Assembly: GCA_965277745.1 (NCBI GenBank) | Contig: OZ255837.1 | Span: 62,001 to 126,000 of the forward strand | Length of the DNA stretch: 64,000 bases | Origin: G965277745 sp965277745 | Lineage (GTDB): Bacteria > Pseudomonadota > Gammaproteobacteria > Cardiobacteriales > Cardiobacteriaceae | Direction of reading: 5' to 3' | Part shown: in pieces, positions 19,108 to 28,049 of the stretch | Layout: every line of letters begins with the position of its first letter | Numbering within the stretch: position 1 is the first letter of the stretch | Notes under the pieces: generated by a model | What the model was told of the DNA's origin: nothing | What the model saw: the letters and a program-made list of their open reading frames with translations, nothing else | The model's database searches: none | Made by a program: the position numbers and the translations under genes

Positions 19108-20217
19108 TCACGCCTCGTTCCATACCGCTTCGATCACCCCGCCGCCAAGGCAGCGTTGTCCCGCGTAAAGGACCAGATACTGACCCGGCGTGACTGCGCG
19201 CTGAAAACGCTCGAAACGGATCGACAAGCGATCACCGCGATAGGTGACGCGACAAGCCTGATCGGGCTGGCGATAGCGGGTTTTGGCAAGATAGCGGCCG
19301 CCGTCGAGCGGTGCTTCGTCGATCCAGGACAATTGCCCGGCAATCAGATGCCGGTGATAAAGCAGAGGGTGTTCGCCCTGCCCGACAACGAGCACGTTGC
19401 GCGTAAGATCCTTTGCCAAAACATACCACGGTTCTTGTGAAGCACCGGCCACGCCGCCGATGCCAAGCCCCTGCCGCTGACCGATGGTGTAATACATCAG
19501 GCCGCCATGTTCACCGACCACCACACCTTCCGGTGTTTGCATTTCACCAGGCTGCGCCGGCAGATAACGGCGCAGGAAATCACGGAACGGACGTTCGCCG
19601 ATAAAGCAGATTCCGGTGGAATCTTTTTTGTCGAAGGTAACGAGCCCCAGCGACCGCGCCATCCGGCGCACTTCCGGTTTTTTGAGCGCACCGAGCGGAA
19701 ATAAAGCTTTGGAGAGTTGTAAGGGATTGATTTGATGAAGAAAATACGACTGATCCTTGTCGCCGTCGCAGCCCTTGTAAAGCGCCGCCCGACCGTCGTG
19801 GCGCATACGCCGCGCGTAGTGGCCGGTCGCGAGATAATCCGCTCTCAGCGTATGCGCGTAATCGGCCAATTCCGCGAATTTGATCTCTCGATTGCACAAA
19901 ACATCCGGGTTCGGCGTGCGCCCGGCGCGGTATTCTTCGAGAAACCGCTTGAAAACCCGCTCTTGGTAAGCGGTGACGAAATTCACCGTATGCAGTGGAA
20001 TGGCAAGCGTCGCGCAAACATCGCGGGCATCTTCGAGATCTTCCGCCACAGCGCAATAGCCGCTCGAAGGGGTCTCTTCCCAGTTCTTCATGAAAATAGC
20101 GAAAACGTCGTGGCCTTGCTTTTTCAGGAGATAAGCGGCGACCGAGGAATCGACGCCGCCGGATACGGCGACGGCAATACGGCTGCCCGGTGGGGGAGCA
20201 AAAAGTGTATCGGTCAT
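19108..20217 (-). CDS. mnmA: tRNA-specific 2-thiouridylase MnmA
   Basis: 369 residues. MnmA adenylates and thiolates U34 of Lys, Glu and Gln tRNAs using sulfur relayed by the Tus proteins. Visible: PP-loop SGGVDSSVAAYLLKKQGHDV, the MKNWEE segment, TPNPDVLCNREIKF with the first catalytic cysteine, LATGHYAR, DQSYFLHQI, and DSTGICFIGER with the second cysteine. ATG 20217 is chosen; upstream codons in the same frame show no homology. It is followed closely by hflD. Confidence 0.96.
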   Translation of the reverse strand: MTDTLFAPPPGSRIAVAVSGGVDSSVAAYLLKKQGHDVFAIFMKNWEETPSSGYCAVAEDLEDARDVCATLAIPLHTVNFVTAYQERVFKRFLEEYRAGRTPNPDVLCNREIKFAELADYAHTLRADYLATGHYARRMRHDGRAALYKGCDGDKDQSYFLHQINPLQLSKALFPLGALKKPEVRRMARSLGLVTFDKKDSTGICFIGERPFRDFLRRYLPAQPGEMQTPEGVVVGEHGGLMYYTIGQRQGLGIGGVAGASQEPWYVLAKDLTRNVLVVGQGEHPLLYHRHLIAGQLSWIDEAPLDGGRYLAKTRYRQPDQACRVTYRGDRLSIRFERFQRAVTPGQYLVLYAGQRCLGGGVIEAVWNEA

Positions 20218-20512
20218 CGGAACAATCGCAACAAGACAAACAGAAATAACGACAGGCGAATTGTGTATTCTATCATCGATCGACGGGATGATCCGTTTGT
20301 CGCGCGTTACTTTAAAGCGCGCTCTCATTCAAGAACCGCGCCGCTGCGCCAAGGTTTCTCGTCACGAAGTGTTGTTTTGCTCGAGAGCGCTATCGACGAC
20401 GGCGGTATTGCAACAGAAGGAGTGACCTCGATTGCCCCATTTTCCTGAAAACATTCAGAACAATGGACGACGCATGCTAAAATAAACTTTTATGGGGAGA
20501 AAAGGCTTTCTA
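20218..20512. promoter_or_regulatory. Divergent control region between mnmA and ubiG
   Basis: A stretch of 295 bases between divergent genes. A TAAAAT at 20478-20483, about 30 bases before the ubiG start, is a possible -10 for ubiG; its -35 is poor (TTCAGA with an 18-base spacer). I see no gene here. Confidence 0.35.
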
Positions 20513-21211
20513 ATGAATTTTCCAGGCAACGCTGCCATCGACAGTTTCAATCGCTATGGGCGCGCTTTCTGGGACGAACGGGGGCCTTACAGAACGCTGC
20601 ACCGGATCAATCCCGCGCGTATGGCCTTTATCCGCCGCTTCATCGACCTCAGTGGACGACATATTCTCGACGTCGGTTGCGGTGGCGGCGTCCTCAGCGA
20701 GGCGATGGCAAAGGCAGGCGCCGTCGTCAGGGGGATCGACCTGAGCCCCGACATGCTTGCAGCGGCACGCGAACATTTGCAAGGAAAAACGCTCGCCATC
20801 GACTACCGCGAAATCTCCACCCGCGCCTGTCGGCAAAACGGCGAAAGCTACGATCACATCACCTGCATGGAAGTACTCGAGCATGTGCCCGATCCGGCGA
20901 ACATTCTGCGCGATATTCACGACTTGCTGGCACCTGGAGGTTACGCTTTTTTCTCGACGCTGAACCGTAGCAAGAGCGCCTTTCTTCTCGCCATCGTCGC
21001 GGCGGAATGGCTGACTGGCCTGGTTCCGAAAGGCACCCACGACTACCATGATTTTATCCGTCCGAACGAATTGGTCAACATGACCGAACAAGCGGGATTG
21101 CAAGTCATCACCATGAGCGGCATGGACTATTTGCCCCTGCGGCGAACCGCGATACTCGGCCGTAAGCTGAAGGTCAATTATCTACTTGCGACAAGACGTC
21201 CGCTAAAATAA
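20513..21211 (+). CDS. ubiG: Ubiquinone biosynthesis O-methyltransferase UbiG
   Basis: 232 residues. UbiG carries out both O-methylation steps of ubiquinone synthesis using SAM. Signatures: FWDERGPYRTLHRINPARM, the SAM motif ILDVGCGGGVLSEAMAKAGA, GIDLSPDMLAAAREH, MEVLEHVPDP, GYAFFSTLNRS and the family-specific GTHDYHDFIRPNEL. I prefer the ATG at 20513 (MNFPGNAAID), which has an AAGG upstream; an in-frame ATG at 20492 would absorb that site. It precedes kdsD by 87 bases. Confidence 0.95.
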   Translation: MNFPGNAAIDSFNRYGRAFWDERGPYRTLHRINPARMAFIRRFIDLSGRHILDVGCGGGVLSEAMAKAGAVVRGIDLSPDMLAAAREHLQGKTLAIDYREISTRACRQNGESYDHITCMEVLEHVPDPANILRDIHDLLAPGGYAFFSTLNRSKSAFLLAIVAAEWLTGLVPKGTHDYHDFIRPNELVNMTEQAGLQVITMSGMDYLPLRRTAILGRKLKVNYLLATRRPLK

Positions 21212-21298
21212 ATGCTTCGCTCACGACGTAAGATGGGTCGAGGAGCGTCAGGTCGTTCATGGCGAACGTCCGCCAGTCACTTGACCAAGAGAAAATCG

Positions 21299-22270
21299 AT
21301 GCCTTTCACCGAACAGGAGTGGCTGGAAAAAGCCCAAAACGTATTGACCATCGAGGCCGAAGCGGTAAGCGCGCAACTTGCCTGTTTAGATGGGCTATTC
21401 GCCCGGGCCTGCGAGACGATCCTCACGACCCGTGGACATGTGATCGTCGCCGGCATGGGTAAATCGGGACATATCGGTGCAAAACTGGCCGCCACTTTCG
21501 CGAGCACCGGCACACCGGCTTTTTATGTCCATCCCGCGGAAGCCGGACACGGTGATCTCGGCATGGTCACCGCAGAGGATACGCTACTCGCCCTGTCACA
21601 TTCCGGCACCTCCAGGGAAATTCTAACGATGATCCCCTTCGTCCGTGAAAACAGTGTACCGGTCATTTGCCTTACCGGCAATGCGGATTCCGCGATGGCG
21701 CAACAGGCCGATATTCATCTACATCTGCAAATCGCCCGTGAAGCCTGCCCGCTTGGCCTGGCACCGACTTCGAGTTCCACCGCCACGCTGGCACTCGGTG
21801 ACGCACTCGCCGTCTCGGTCATGCAAGCGCGCGATTTTTCCCACGAGGATTTCGCCCGCTCACACCCCTTCGGTCGCCTCGGACGTCGTTTGACCACCAA
21901 CGTCGCCGACTTAATGCGCAACAAAGCGGATTTGCCGCTCAACACCCCGCAAGATACGGTGCAGACCGCGCTGTTCCAGATCACCGAAAAACGTCTGGGT
22001 ATGACGCTGGTCGTCGCTGAGGAAATCCTAGTCGGGATCTATACCGACGGCGATTTACGCCGTACCCTTTCCACCCATCACGACGCCCTGCGATTGCCGC
22101 TCGCCGCGGTAATGAGCGAACAACCGAAGACGATCGCGCCAGACGTGCTCGCCGCCGAAGCCCTGCAACAAATGCAAAAACAGGAAATCACCGTTCTGCC
22201 TGTCTTGGCGAACGGCGCGTTGGTCGGTGCGGTGCATATTCATGATCTGCTTGCCGCAGGGCTCGCATGA
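21299..22270 (+). CDS. kdsD: Arabinose 5-phosphate isomerase KdsD
   Basis: 323 residues. KdsD interconverts ribulose 5-phosphate and arabinose 5-phosphate, the first step to Kdo for LPS. It has an SIS sugar-isomerase domain (VIVAGMGKSGHIGAKLAATFASTGTP, HGDLGMV, LALSHSGTSREI, CPLGLAPTSSSTATLALGDAL, FSHEDFARSHPFGRLGRRL) and two C-terminal CBS motifs (LGMTLVV-E-LVGIYTDGDLRR and ITVLPVL-NGALVGAVHIHDLL). The ATG at 21299 gives the normal N-terminus. Its stop overlaps the lptC start by four bases; the kdsC phosphatase gene that usually lies between is missing. Confidence 0.94.
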   Translation: MPFTEQEWLEKAQNVLTIEAEAVSAQLACLDGLFARACETILTTRGHVIVAGMGKSGHIGAKLAATFASTGTPAFYVHPAEAGHGDLGMVTAEDTLLALSHSGTSREILTMIPFVRENSVPVICLTGNADSAMAQQADIHLHLQIAREACPLGLAPTSSSTATLALGDALAVSVMQARDFSHEDFARSHPFGRLGRRLTTNVADLMRNKADLPLNTPQDTVQTALFQITEKRLGMTLVVAEEILVGIYTDGDLRRTLSTHHDALRLPLAAVMSEQPKTIAPDVLAAEALQQMQKQEITVLPVLANGALVGAVHIHDLLAAGLA

Positions 22271-22911
22271 GTCGCTTCACCCGAAATCGGCTGCTACTCG
22301 CTTCGCTGATCGCGCTTGCCGCTGTGACCGTGTTCTGGTGGAGACACAATCATCTTGCGGATGAACAGGATGAAAGCGCCATCGCCATCGCCCTCCTCGA
22401 AGTGATCGGGGGAACCGCCTATCGCTATGATGAAAACGGCAATAATAATCTGATCTTGAAAAGTGCCGAGGTTCGCTATTACCCGGATAAACGCGGTACC
22501 CGTTTTCAATACCCCGAACTGATCCACAAGGACGTGGTGGGAGAGAGTTTTCTCCGCGCAACGCAGGCGGTGGAGAATCAGGCAGGGACGGAAATTCGCC
22601 TGTACGGCAACGTCCGCGGCATCTATGAGGATCCTCGAAACGCCAAGGCACATACCGTTTTCGAAAGTGACACTTTGCGCTACCATATCGCGACAAACAA
22701 AGCCGCAAGCGACGATCCCGTCATCATCACCACACCGGAAAGTACCACGCATGCCAACGGGGCAATATGGCAATTAAATCAGAATTTATTTATACTCGAG
22801 AAAAACGTACGGAGTCATTATGCGCCTGATCACGTGCCTTGTTCTGGTAATCGTGTTCAGCCTGTCAGCATGGGCAGAGACGACAAGGCAGGCACAAAAG
22901 CGGGAAAATAA
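22267..22911 (+). CDS. lptC: LPS export system protein LptC
   Basis: 214 residues. LptC is the bitopic inner-membrane protein that passes LPS from LptB2FG to LptA. It has one N-terminal membrane helix (LLLASLIALAAVTVFWW), then a periplasmic beta-jellyroll with the weakly conserved GGTAYRYDENG, a YYPDKRGTRFQYPEL segment and GTEIRLYGNVRGIYED. The C-terminus is odd: the last 30 or so codons overlap the lptA signal-peptide region by 92 bases in another frame. The residues there (APDHVPCSGNRVQP) look like read-through rather than a conserved domain. Position between kdsD and lptA strongly supports the call. Confidence 0.88.
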   Translation: MSRFTRNRLLLASLIALAAVTVFWWRHNHLADEQDESAIAIALLEVIGGTAYRYDENGNNNLILKSAEVRYYPDKRGTRFQYPELIHKDVVGESFLRATQAVENQAGTEIRLYGNVRGIYEDPRNAKAHTVFESDTLRYHIATNKAASDDPVIITTPESTTHANGAIWQLNQNLFILEKNVRSHYAPDHVPCSGNRVQPVSMGRDDKAGTKAGK

Positions 22912-23308
22912 CCGCAAACTGCCGATCGAGCTGCGAGCCGACCATGCGGTATATGACGCCAACAAAAAAATCGCCACCTACATCGGCAATGTCGAAATCA
23001 CGCAGGGTAAGATGGCACTCAAAGGAGAGAAAGTGGTGATCACGCTGGATAACGGAGAAGTCAAGCAGATTGAATCCTGGGGAGAACTCGCTTATTTTCA
23101 CTATGCGCCGGTCGCGCAACCGCCAATCGACGGTAAAGGTCGCTACATGATCTATCGAATCGATCCCGGGATTATCGATATCGACGGCAAAGCCTGGATC
23201 AAACAAGAAGACAACATAACAAAAGCCGACCATATCACCTATTATATGGAAAATGAACGGATCCAAGGTCGACATGTCAACATGACCTTGATCCCGAAAA
23301 GTAAATGA
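22820..23308 (+). CDS. lptA: LPS transport periplasmic protein LptA
   Basis: 162 residues. LptA polymers bridge the periplasm and carry LPS to LptDE. A clear signal peptide is present (MRLITCLVLVIVFSLSAWA, cleavage after AWA). The mature part has the OstA repeats: LPIELRADHAVYDANKKIATYIGNVEITQG, LKGEKVVITL and DHITYYMENERIQG. The start lies inside lptC (92-base overlap) and the stop overlaps lptB by four bases, so all three are translationally coupled. Confidence 0.92.
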   Translation: MRLITCLVLVIVFSLSAWAETTRQAQKRENNRKLPIELRADHAVYDANKKIATYIGNVEITQGKMALKGEKVVITLDNGEVKQIESWGELAYFHYAPVAQPPIDGKGRYMIYRIDPGIIDIDGKAWIKQEDNITKADHITYYMENERIQGRHVNMTLIPKSK

Positions 23309-24036
23309 GCGCCGGACTGCACGCCCGCCATCTCGGCAAACGCTACAAATCGCGTATTGTTCTCGATAATTTCTCCCTTGATGTCGAGCCGGCCCAGGTT
23401 GTCGGTCTGCTCGGCCCGAACGGCGCCGGTAAAACCACGAGCTTTTACATGATCATCGGACTGATTCGCCCGGATAATGGCGAAATACTGCTCGACGACA
23501 CGCTGATCACTCGCCTGCCTATTCACCAACGCGCCAAGCTCGGGGTTTCCTATTTACCGCAAGAAGCCAGCGTCTTCCGCAAACTGAGCGTACGCGATAA
23601 CATTCTCGCGATCCTCGAACTGGCCACGCGAAAGGGAAAAAAAGAACGGCTTGCGAGCGCCGAACGATTGATGGAAGAACTGGGCATTGCGCATTTGGCC
23701 AACAGCAGAGGGATCACCCTGTCCGGCGGCGAACGCCGTCGCTGCGAAATCGCCCGCGCGCTCGCCAGCGAGCCGCGTTTCATCCTCCTCGATGAACCGT
23801 TCGCCGGCGTCGATCCGATCGCCGTTGCCGATATCCGTGAGATCATCACGCACCTTACCGAACGCAACATCGGCGTACTGATCACCGATCACAATGTGCG
23901 TGAAACGTTAAAAAGCTGTGACAAAGCCTATATCCTCAGCAACGGCCGAGTCATTGCCTGCGGCAGTCCCGCCGATATCGTCGCCGATGCGCAAGCGAGA
24001 AATGTCTACCTTGGTGATGACTTCACTTTGAACTGA
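23305..24036 (+). CDS. lptB: LPS export ATP-binding protein LptB
   Basis: 243 residues. LptB is the ATPase dimer powering LPS extraction with LptFG. Motifs: Walker A GPNGAGKTT, Q-loop in LPQEASVFRKLSV, signature LSGGERRRCEIARALA, Walker B FILLDEPFAGVDPIAV, and H-loop in VLITDHNVRETL. LPQEASVFRKL is specific to LptB rather than to amino-acid importers. It overlaps lptA by four bases and precedes rpoN by eight, the standard order. Confidence 0.96.
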   Translation: MSAGLHARHLGKRYKSRIVLDNFSLDVEPAQVVGLLGPNGAGKTTSFYMIIGLIRPDNGEILLDDTLITRLPIHQRAKLGVSYLPQEASVFRKLSVRDNILAILELATRKGKKERLASAERLMEELGIAHLANSRGITLSGGERRRCEIARALASEPRFILLDEPFAGVDPIAVADIREIITHLTERNIGVLITDHNVRETLKSCDKAYILSNGRVIACGSPADIVADAQARNVYLGDDFTLN

Positions 24037-24044
24037 GGGAAGGC

Positions 24045-25454
24045 ATGGCACTCGCACAATCCCATAATCTGGACATCTCTCTCAAGCAGCAACTCACGCT
24101 CACGCCACAGTTGCAGCAGGCAATCAAAATCCTCAACATGAACAGCGTGGATCTGAATTTGGAAGTTTCGCAGATGCTAAGCCAAAACTTCATGCTTGAA
24201 CTGCAAGAGGATCTCTTTGTCGAACGCACACCGGAGAAGCGTGAAGAAACAGGTGAAGGTCTGCTCGAGAAAATAGACACCGAACTCGATTACGACAGTT
24301 CCTGGGAAGAATACTACGATCACGACTGGCAAGATCACGCACCTTACCGTGAAAAAGCGCCCAACCTCGAGGAATACATCGACAATAGCGGCAATCTGAG
24401 TACTTATCTCGGCGGTCAACTTGATCAAATGCCGCTCGACTCGAAGACACGCGCGACCGCGCAAATCTTCCTCTACCATTTGGATGAAAACGGCTATTTA
24501 CGCGAAAAAGTCATCGATCTGGCGCATCAGTATGGCCTTGACCTCGACACCACTCGAGCGGCAATCAAGGCGATCAAGAATTGCCAACCGAGCGGCGTTG
24601 GCGCCTTCGATCTCGAAGAATGCCTGAACCTTCAGATTACCATGCTGGAAAAAGATACGCCGTATCTGAACATTCTCAAGCGCATCATGGCGAGACATTT
24701 TCTCTTCATCCACAAAAATCCGGCGATGATCCGTAACCGCCTTGGCATCGACCAAACAAGCTACAATCACGCAATCGCGCTCCTGCGCAGTCTCACTCCC
24801 TGTCCTGGCTACATCTACAACAAGCGCATGACCCCTTATGTGAGACCGGAAATCATCGTACGCGAAAAAGGTGGAATCAGTTATGTGGAGTGTGGAGAAA
24901 ACCTGCGCCCGGCGCTCTCTATCAACACCGCCTACGCCGATCTGGTCAAGCACGCCAGGGCGCATGAAAAAACACTCCTACAGGCGCAGTTAAACGAAGC
25001 CCGCTGGTTTTTAAGCGCGATCGACAAACGTGCCGAAGCCATTCAGCGAGTGGCCAGCCTCGTCGTCGCCCTGCAACAGGATTTTTTTCAGGAAGGGGAA
25101 AAGGCCATGCATTCGCTTACCCGGCAAAAAATCGCCACCATGCTCGATATCCACGAATCCACCGTAAGCCGCGCCATCAACGGAAAATACCTGATCTGCA
25201 AGCGCGGCATCTACGAACTGCGTTATTTTTTCTCCAACCTGCTTGCCACTGTAGACGGCGAGGAACGCTCCACTACCGCCATCAAGGCGATCATTGCGGA
25301 AATGATCGAAGAAGAAAATCCCCAAAAGCCACTGTCCGACCAGAAGATTGCCGATTCGCTGGGTAATAAAGGATATAATATTGCACGTCGTACCATCGCG
25401 AAATATCGTGAGGAACTGAACATCGCCCCTTCCAGCGTCCGTCGTCAACGCTGA
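24045..25454 (+). CDS. rpoN: RNA polymerase sigma-54 factor
   Basis: 469 residues. Region I is glutamine- and leucine-rich (SLKQQLTLTPQLQQAIKILNM) and contacts activators. An acidic region II follows, rich in D, E and Y. The core-binding domain comes next, and the DNA-binding end carries LTRQKIATMLDIHESTVSRAINGKYL and the RpoN box ARRTIAKYRE at 447-456. It directly follows lptB. In most gammaproteobacteria hpf and ptsN come next; here an insertion element begins 102 bases after the stop and those genes are not in the window. Confidence 0.96.
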   Translation: MALAQSHNLDISLKQQLTLTPQLQQAIKILNMNSVDLNLEVSQMLSQNFMLELQEDLFVERTPEKREETGEGLLEKIDTELDYDSSWEEYYDHDWQDHAPYREKAPNLEEYIDNSGNLSTYLGGQLDQMPLDSKTRATAQIFLYHLDENGYLREKVIDLAHQYGLDLDTTRAAIKAIKNCQPSGVGAFDLEECLNLQITMLEKDTPYLNILKRIMARHFLFIHKNPAMIRNRLGIDQTSYNHAIALLRSLTPCPGYIYNKRMTPYVRPEIIVREKGGISYVECGENLRPALSINTAYADLVKHARAHEKTLLQAQLNEARWFLSAIDKRAEAIQRVASLVVALQQDFFQEGEKAMHSLTRQKIATMLDIHESTVSRAINGKYLICKRGIYELRYFFSNLLATVDGEERSTTAIKAIIAEMIEEENPQKPLSDQKIADSLGNKGYNIARRTIAKYREELNIAPSSVRRQR

Positions 25455-25555
25455 GCGCGACGAGACTTTTCTCAAGGAATATCTCTTCCTGAAAATTACC
25501 CGGCTGCCTCTATAATAAAAATTTGCCGTTTTTACTTACACTCTCGTATAAAAAT

Positions 25556-26564
25556 TAGATATTTTACCCAAGTTTTGATGGTACAATATTTTCCATTGAA
25601 TGGAAGGAAGCACTATGGGAGAGATTTTACACGACAGCGCCCAAACGACAGAGACAGTGCGTCGAGCGATACAACAGAGTCAAGAGAGCTTGAGAGTGCT
25701 TGCCAGGCGTTACGCAATCAACCCCAAGACCGTTGCCAAATGGAAGAAACGAAACTCGGTCGCGGATCTGCCAAAAGGCCCCAAGCAGCCGCATTCGACG
25801 GTCCTGTCCTCCGAGGAAGAAGCGATCATCATCGCCTTTCGAAAGCACACGCTGTTGCCTTTGGATGATTGCCTTTACGTGCTGCAAGCAATCCTCCCTC
25901 ACCTGACACGCTCCTCGCTGCATCGCTGTTTTCGGCGCCACGCCATCTCAAGGTTGCCAAATTCAGAAGGAGACAAACCCGCAAAGAAAACCTTCAAGTC
26001 CTACCCGATCGGCTATTTCCACCTCGACATTGCCGAGGCGAGCAGCGCACAAGGAAAGCTGCGCCTTTTTGTGGCCATTGACAGGACCTCCAAATTCGCC
26101 TTCGTAAGATCGAGCGAGAAAGCCGGCAAGATGGAAGCCGCCCGGTTCCTGCGCGATCTGATCGAGGCGCTGCCCTACAAAATCCACACGGTGCTAACCG
26201 ACAATGGCATCCAATTTACCAACCACAAGTCAGATCGCTGTACCTTCCCCCATATCTTCGATCGGGTTTGTGAAGACAATGATATTGAACATCGCCTCAG
26301 CAAAGTGAATCATCCATGGAGCAACGACCAGGTGGAGAGGATGAACAGGACCCTCGAGGAGGCGACCGTCAAGCGCTATCATGATGTTAACCATCGACAA
26401 CTCATCACTGATCTGAATGATTTTATAAACGCCTACAACTTCGCAGGCAGACTGAAGACATTGCGAGGCCTGAGCCCTTACGAATTCATCTGTAAACAGT
26501 GAACAAACGAGCCTGAAAGATTCACTATCAATCCAAGCCATCAATTCCCGGGATTGAACATCTA
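25556..26564 (+). mobile_element. IS481-family insertion sequence with imperfect terminal repeats
   Basis: About 1.0 kb holding one transposase gene. The proposed ends are an imperfect inverted repeat: left 25556-25581 (TAGATATTTTACCC then AAGTTTTGATGG) against right 26538-26564 (reverse complement TAGATGTTCAATCCC then GGGAATTGATGG). Some 18 of 27 positions agree with one gap. No target duplication is visible, so the exact ends are tentative. It lies between rpoN and the glutathione peroxidase gene. Confidence 0.7.
25615..26502 (+). CDS. IS481-family transposase, intact
   Basis: 295 residues. An N-terminal helix-turn-helix (LRVLARRYAINPKTVAKWKKR, as in IS481 and IS3 relatives) precedes a retroviral-type integrase core. 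Acidic catalytic residues are visible: D in YFHLDIAEASS, D in TVLTDNGIQFTN, and E in NDQVERMNRTLEEA. The end RLKTLRGLSPYEFICK is typical of the family. No stop or frameshift interrupts it, so it could be active. The ATG at 25615 is preferred, since it begins the helix-turn-helix directly; a start five codons earlier is possible. Confidence 0.92.
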   Translation: MGEILHDSAQTTETVRRAIQQSQESLRVLARRYAINPKTVAKWKKRNSVADLPKGPKQPHSTVLSSEEEAIIIAFRKHTLLPLDDCLYVLQAILPHLTRSSLHRCFRRHAISRLPNSEGDKPAKKTFKSYPIGYFHLDIAEASSAQGKLRLFVAIDRTSKFAFVRSSEKAGKMEAARFLRDLIEALPYKIHTVLTDNGIQFTNHKSDRCTFPHIFDRVCEDNDIEHRLSKVNHPWSNDQVERMNRTLEEATVKRYHDVNHRQLITDLNDFINAYNFAGRLKTLRGLSPYEFICKQ

Positions 26565-26633
26565 GGGTAGTTTGAACCCGGCGCACGAATGCCACATAAT
26601 GAAAACACCGAAAGTTATCGAAAAGGAAACGAG

Positions 26634-27170
26634 ATGAGCACTGTTTACGCATTTACCGTCCGCGACAATCAGGATAAGGAAGTCTCGCTCGAGACCTACC
26701 GCGGTAAAGTGATACTGATTGTCAACACGGCGACGAAATGCGGTTTCACCCCGCAATACGAGGCGCTACAGGCGCTTTATAAAAAATACCGGACAAAAGG
26801 CCTGGAAATTCTCGATTTTCCCTGCAACCAGTTCCGCGAACAGGCGCCGCAAGACGATGCCACGATCAAGCGCTTCTGCACCACCCACTACGGCACCACC
26901 TTCCCGCGTTTCACCAAAATCGAGGTGAACGGCGAAAAGAGTGCCCCGCTTTACCGCTGGCTAAAAAGCGAACTGCCGCAAGACAGCGGCAATGCCGCCT
27001 TCAAAGACTTCCTCGTCAAACTCGCCGCGCTTGGAGAAAAGCGCGAGAAAAGCGACATTCAATGGAATTTCACCAAGTTTCTGATCGACCGCGACGGCGA
27101 GGCGGTCGCGCGCTTCGCCCCGAGCGTGACCCCGGAGGAGATCGACGCGGCGATCGAGGCGCGGCTCTGA
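26634..27170 (+). CDS. Glutathione peroxidase family protein (cysteine type)
   Basis: 178 residues. These thioredoxin-fold enzymes reduce hydroperoxides with glutathione or thioredoxin. The peroxidatic cysteine sits in VNTATKCGFTPQY, where animal enzymes have selenocysteine. Also visible are DFPCNQFREQAP (with the conserved Q and a possible resolving cysteine) and WNFTKFLIDRDG. It resembles BtuE of E. coli. The ATG at 26634 (MSTVYAFTVRDNQ) is chosen over one 15 codons earlier, because it follows AAAGGAAAC closely. It is the first gene after the IS481 element. Confidence 0.93.
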   Translation: MSTVYAFTVRDNQDKEVSLETYRGKVILIVNTATKCGFTPQYEALQALYKKYRTKGLEILDFPCNQFREQAPQDDATIKRFCTTHYGTTFPRFTKIEVNGEKSAPLYRWLKSELPQDSGNAAFKDFLVKLAALGEKREKSDIQWNFTKFLIDRDGEAVARFAPSVTPEEIDAAIEARL

Positions 27171-27221
27171 ACGCGCCGCCCGATCATCGCCGCACACGCG
27201 GCCTTGTCTGCAGATGAGTCG

Positions 27222-28049
27222 ATGTTCGCTTTTACCGGCAAAACCGCGCAAGATCCGCGTATCGATCCCGGCAACGCGGCGACGGGCTTCGCCCTCGTCG
27301 AGGCCGCCGAAGCCTGGGGCTTTCACCGCGCTGACGCAAAAAGCGCAAGGGTAACCCAATTCACCCACGGCGAAGCGCTTGGTGTGCACCGCGAGAACGG
27401 CGCTTTCCGTTTCGTCCAGAGCCGCGCGGATCTTTACTGCGCCTGGGTGGAAGCGAAGTGCTTGCGGGTGGTCGATCAACCGCCGCGGCGGTTGCCCTGG
27501 GTCAGCCGCTGTATCGCGCCGCTAACCGGCAAACCCGACATGAAAAGCCCGCTTATCGCCTGTCTGCCGCCGGACGCGCGCTTCGCCGTCGCCCGCCGCG
27601 TCGGCGAATATTGCCAGATCGCCGGCCAGGGCTGGGTGCATCGCGCCCATATCGAGGCGGCAAAAACGCGCCGCGAGACGATCGATACTGCCCGCGAGCA
27701 GATCGGCAGAAGCTACGTATGGGGCGGACGCGGCATCGCCGGCATCGATTGCTCGGCGCTCGTGCAACTGTGTTACCGTTTCGCCGGACGCGCCCTGCCG
27801 CGCGACGCCGATTTGCAGCGCCTGCTGATGCGCCAGCGGCACCACCGCGTCGGCGCCGGGGAGGAAAAGCGCGGCGATCTCATTTTCATTCCCGGGCATG
27901 TCATGTTGGTGATCGCGCCGGGCAAGGTCATCCACGCCAGCGCCTGGCATATGCGCGTCGTCGAGGAACCGCTCGCCGCCGTGCTGCAACGCCGCGAGGA
28001 CACTCTCGGCGTGACTTTTTTCCGCGAATCCTACCGCTGGCGCGAGTAG
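27222..28049 (+). CDS. NlpC/P60 family peptidase with SH3-like N-terminus
   Basis: About 275 residues. The C-terminal NlpC/P60 domain has the catalytic cysteine in GIAGIDCSALVQLCYRFAG, the preceding REQIGRSYVWGGRG, the RDADLQR segment, and histidines in RGDLIFIPGHVMLV and VIHASAWHMRVVEE. The first half resembles bacterial SH3 repeats seen in gamma-D-glutamyl-diamino-acid endopeptidases (WGFHRADAKS, GWVHRAHIE). Such enzymes trim peptidoglycan peptides. No signal peptide is evident, so it could act on recycled muropeptides in the cytoplasm. The start is uncertain: ATG 27222 or TTG 27204. The gene is 33-50 bases after the peroxidase. Confidence 0.8.
   Translation: MFAFTGKTAQDPRIDPGNAATGFALVEAAEAWGFHRADAKSARVTQFTHGEALGVHRENGAFRFVQSRADLYCAWVEAKCLRVVDQPPRRLPWVSRCIAPLTGKPDMKSPLIACLPPDARFAVARRVGEYCQIAGQGWVHRAHIEAAKTRRETIDTAREQIGRSYVWGGRGIAGIDCSALVQLCYRFAGRALPRDADLQRLLMRQRHHRVGAGEEKRGDLIFIPGHVMLVIAPGKVIHASAWHMRVVEEPLAAVLQRREDTLGVTFFRESYRWRE

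Noticed and set aside
25556..26564. Idea that both IS481-family elements are copies of one element
   Set aside because: Their transposases and terminal repeats differ clearly; they are only members of the same family.
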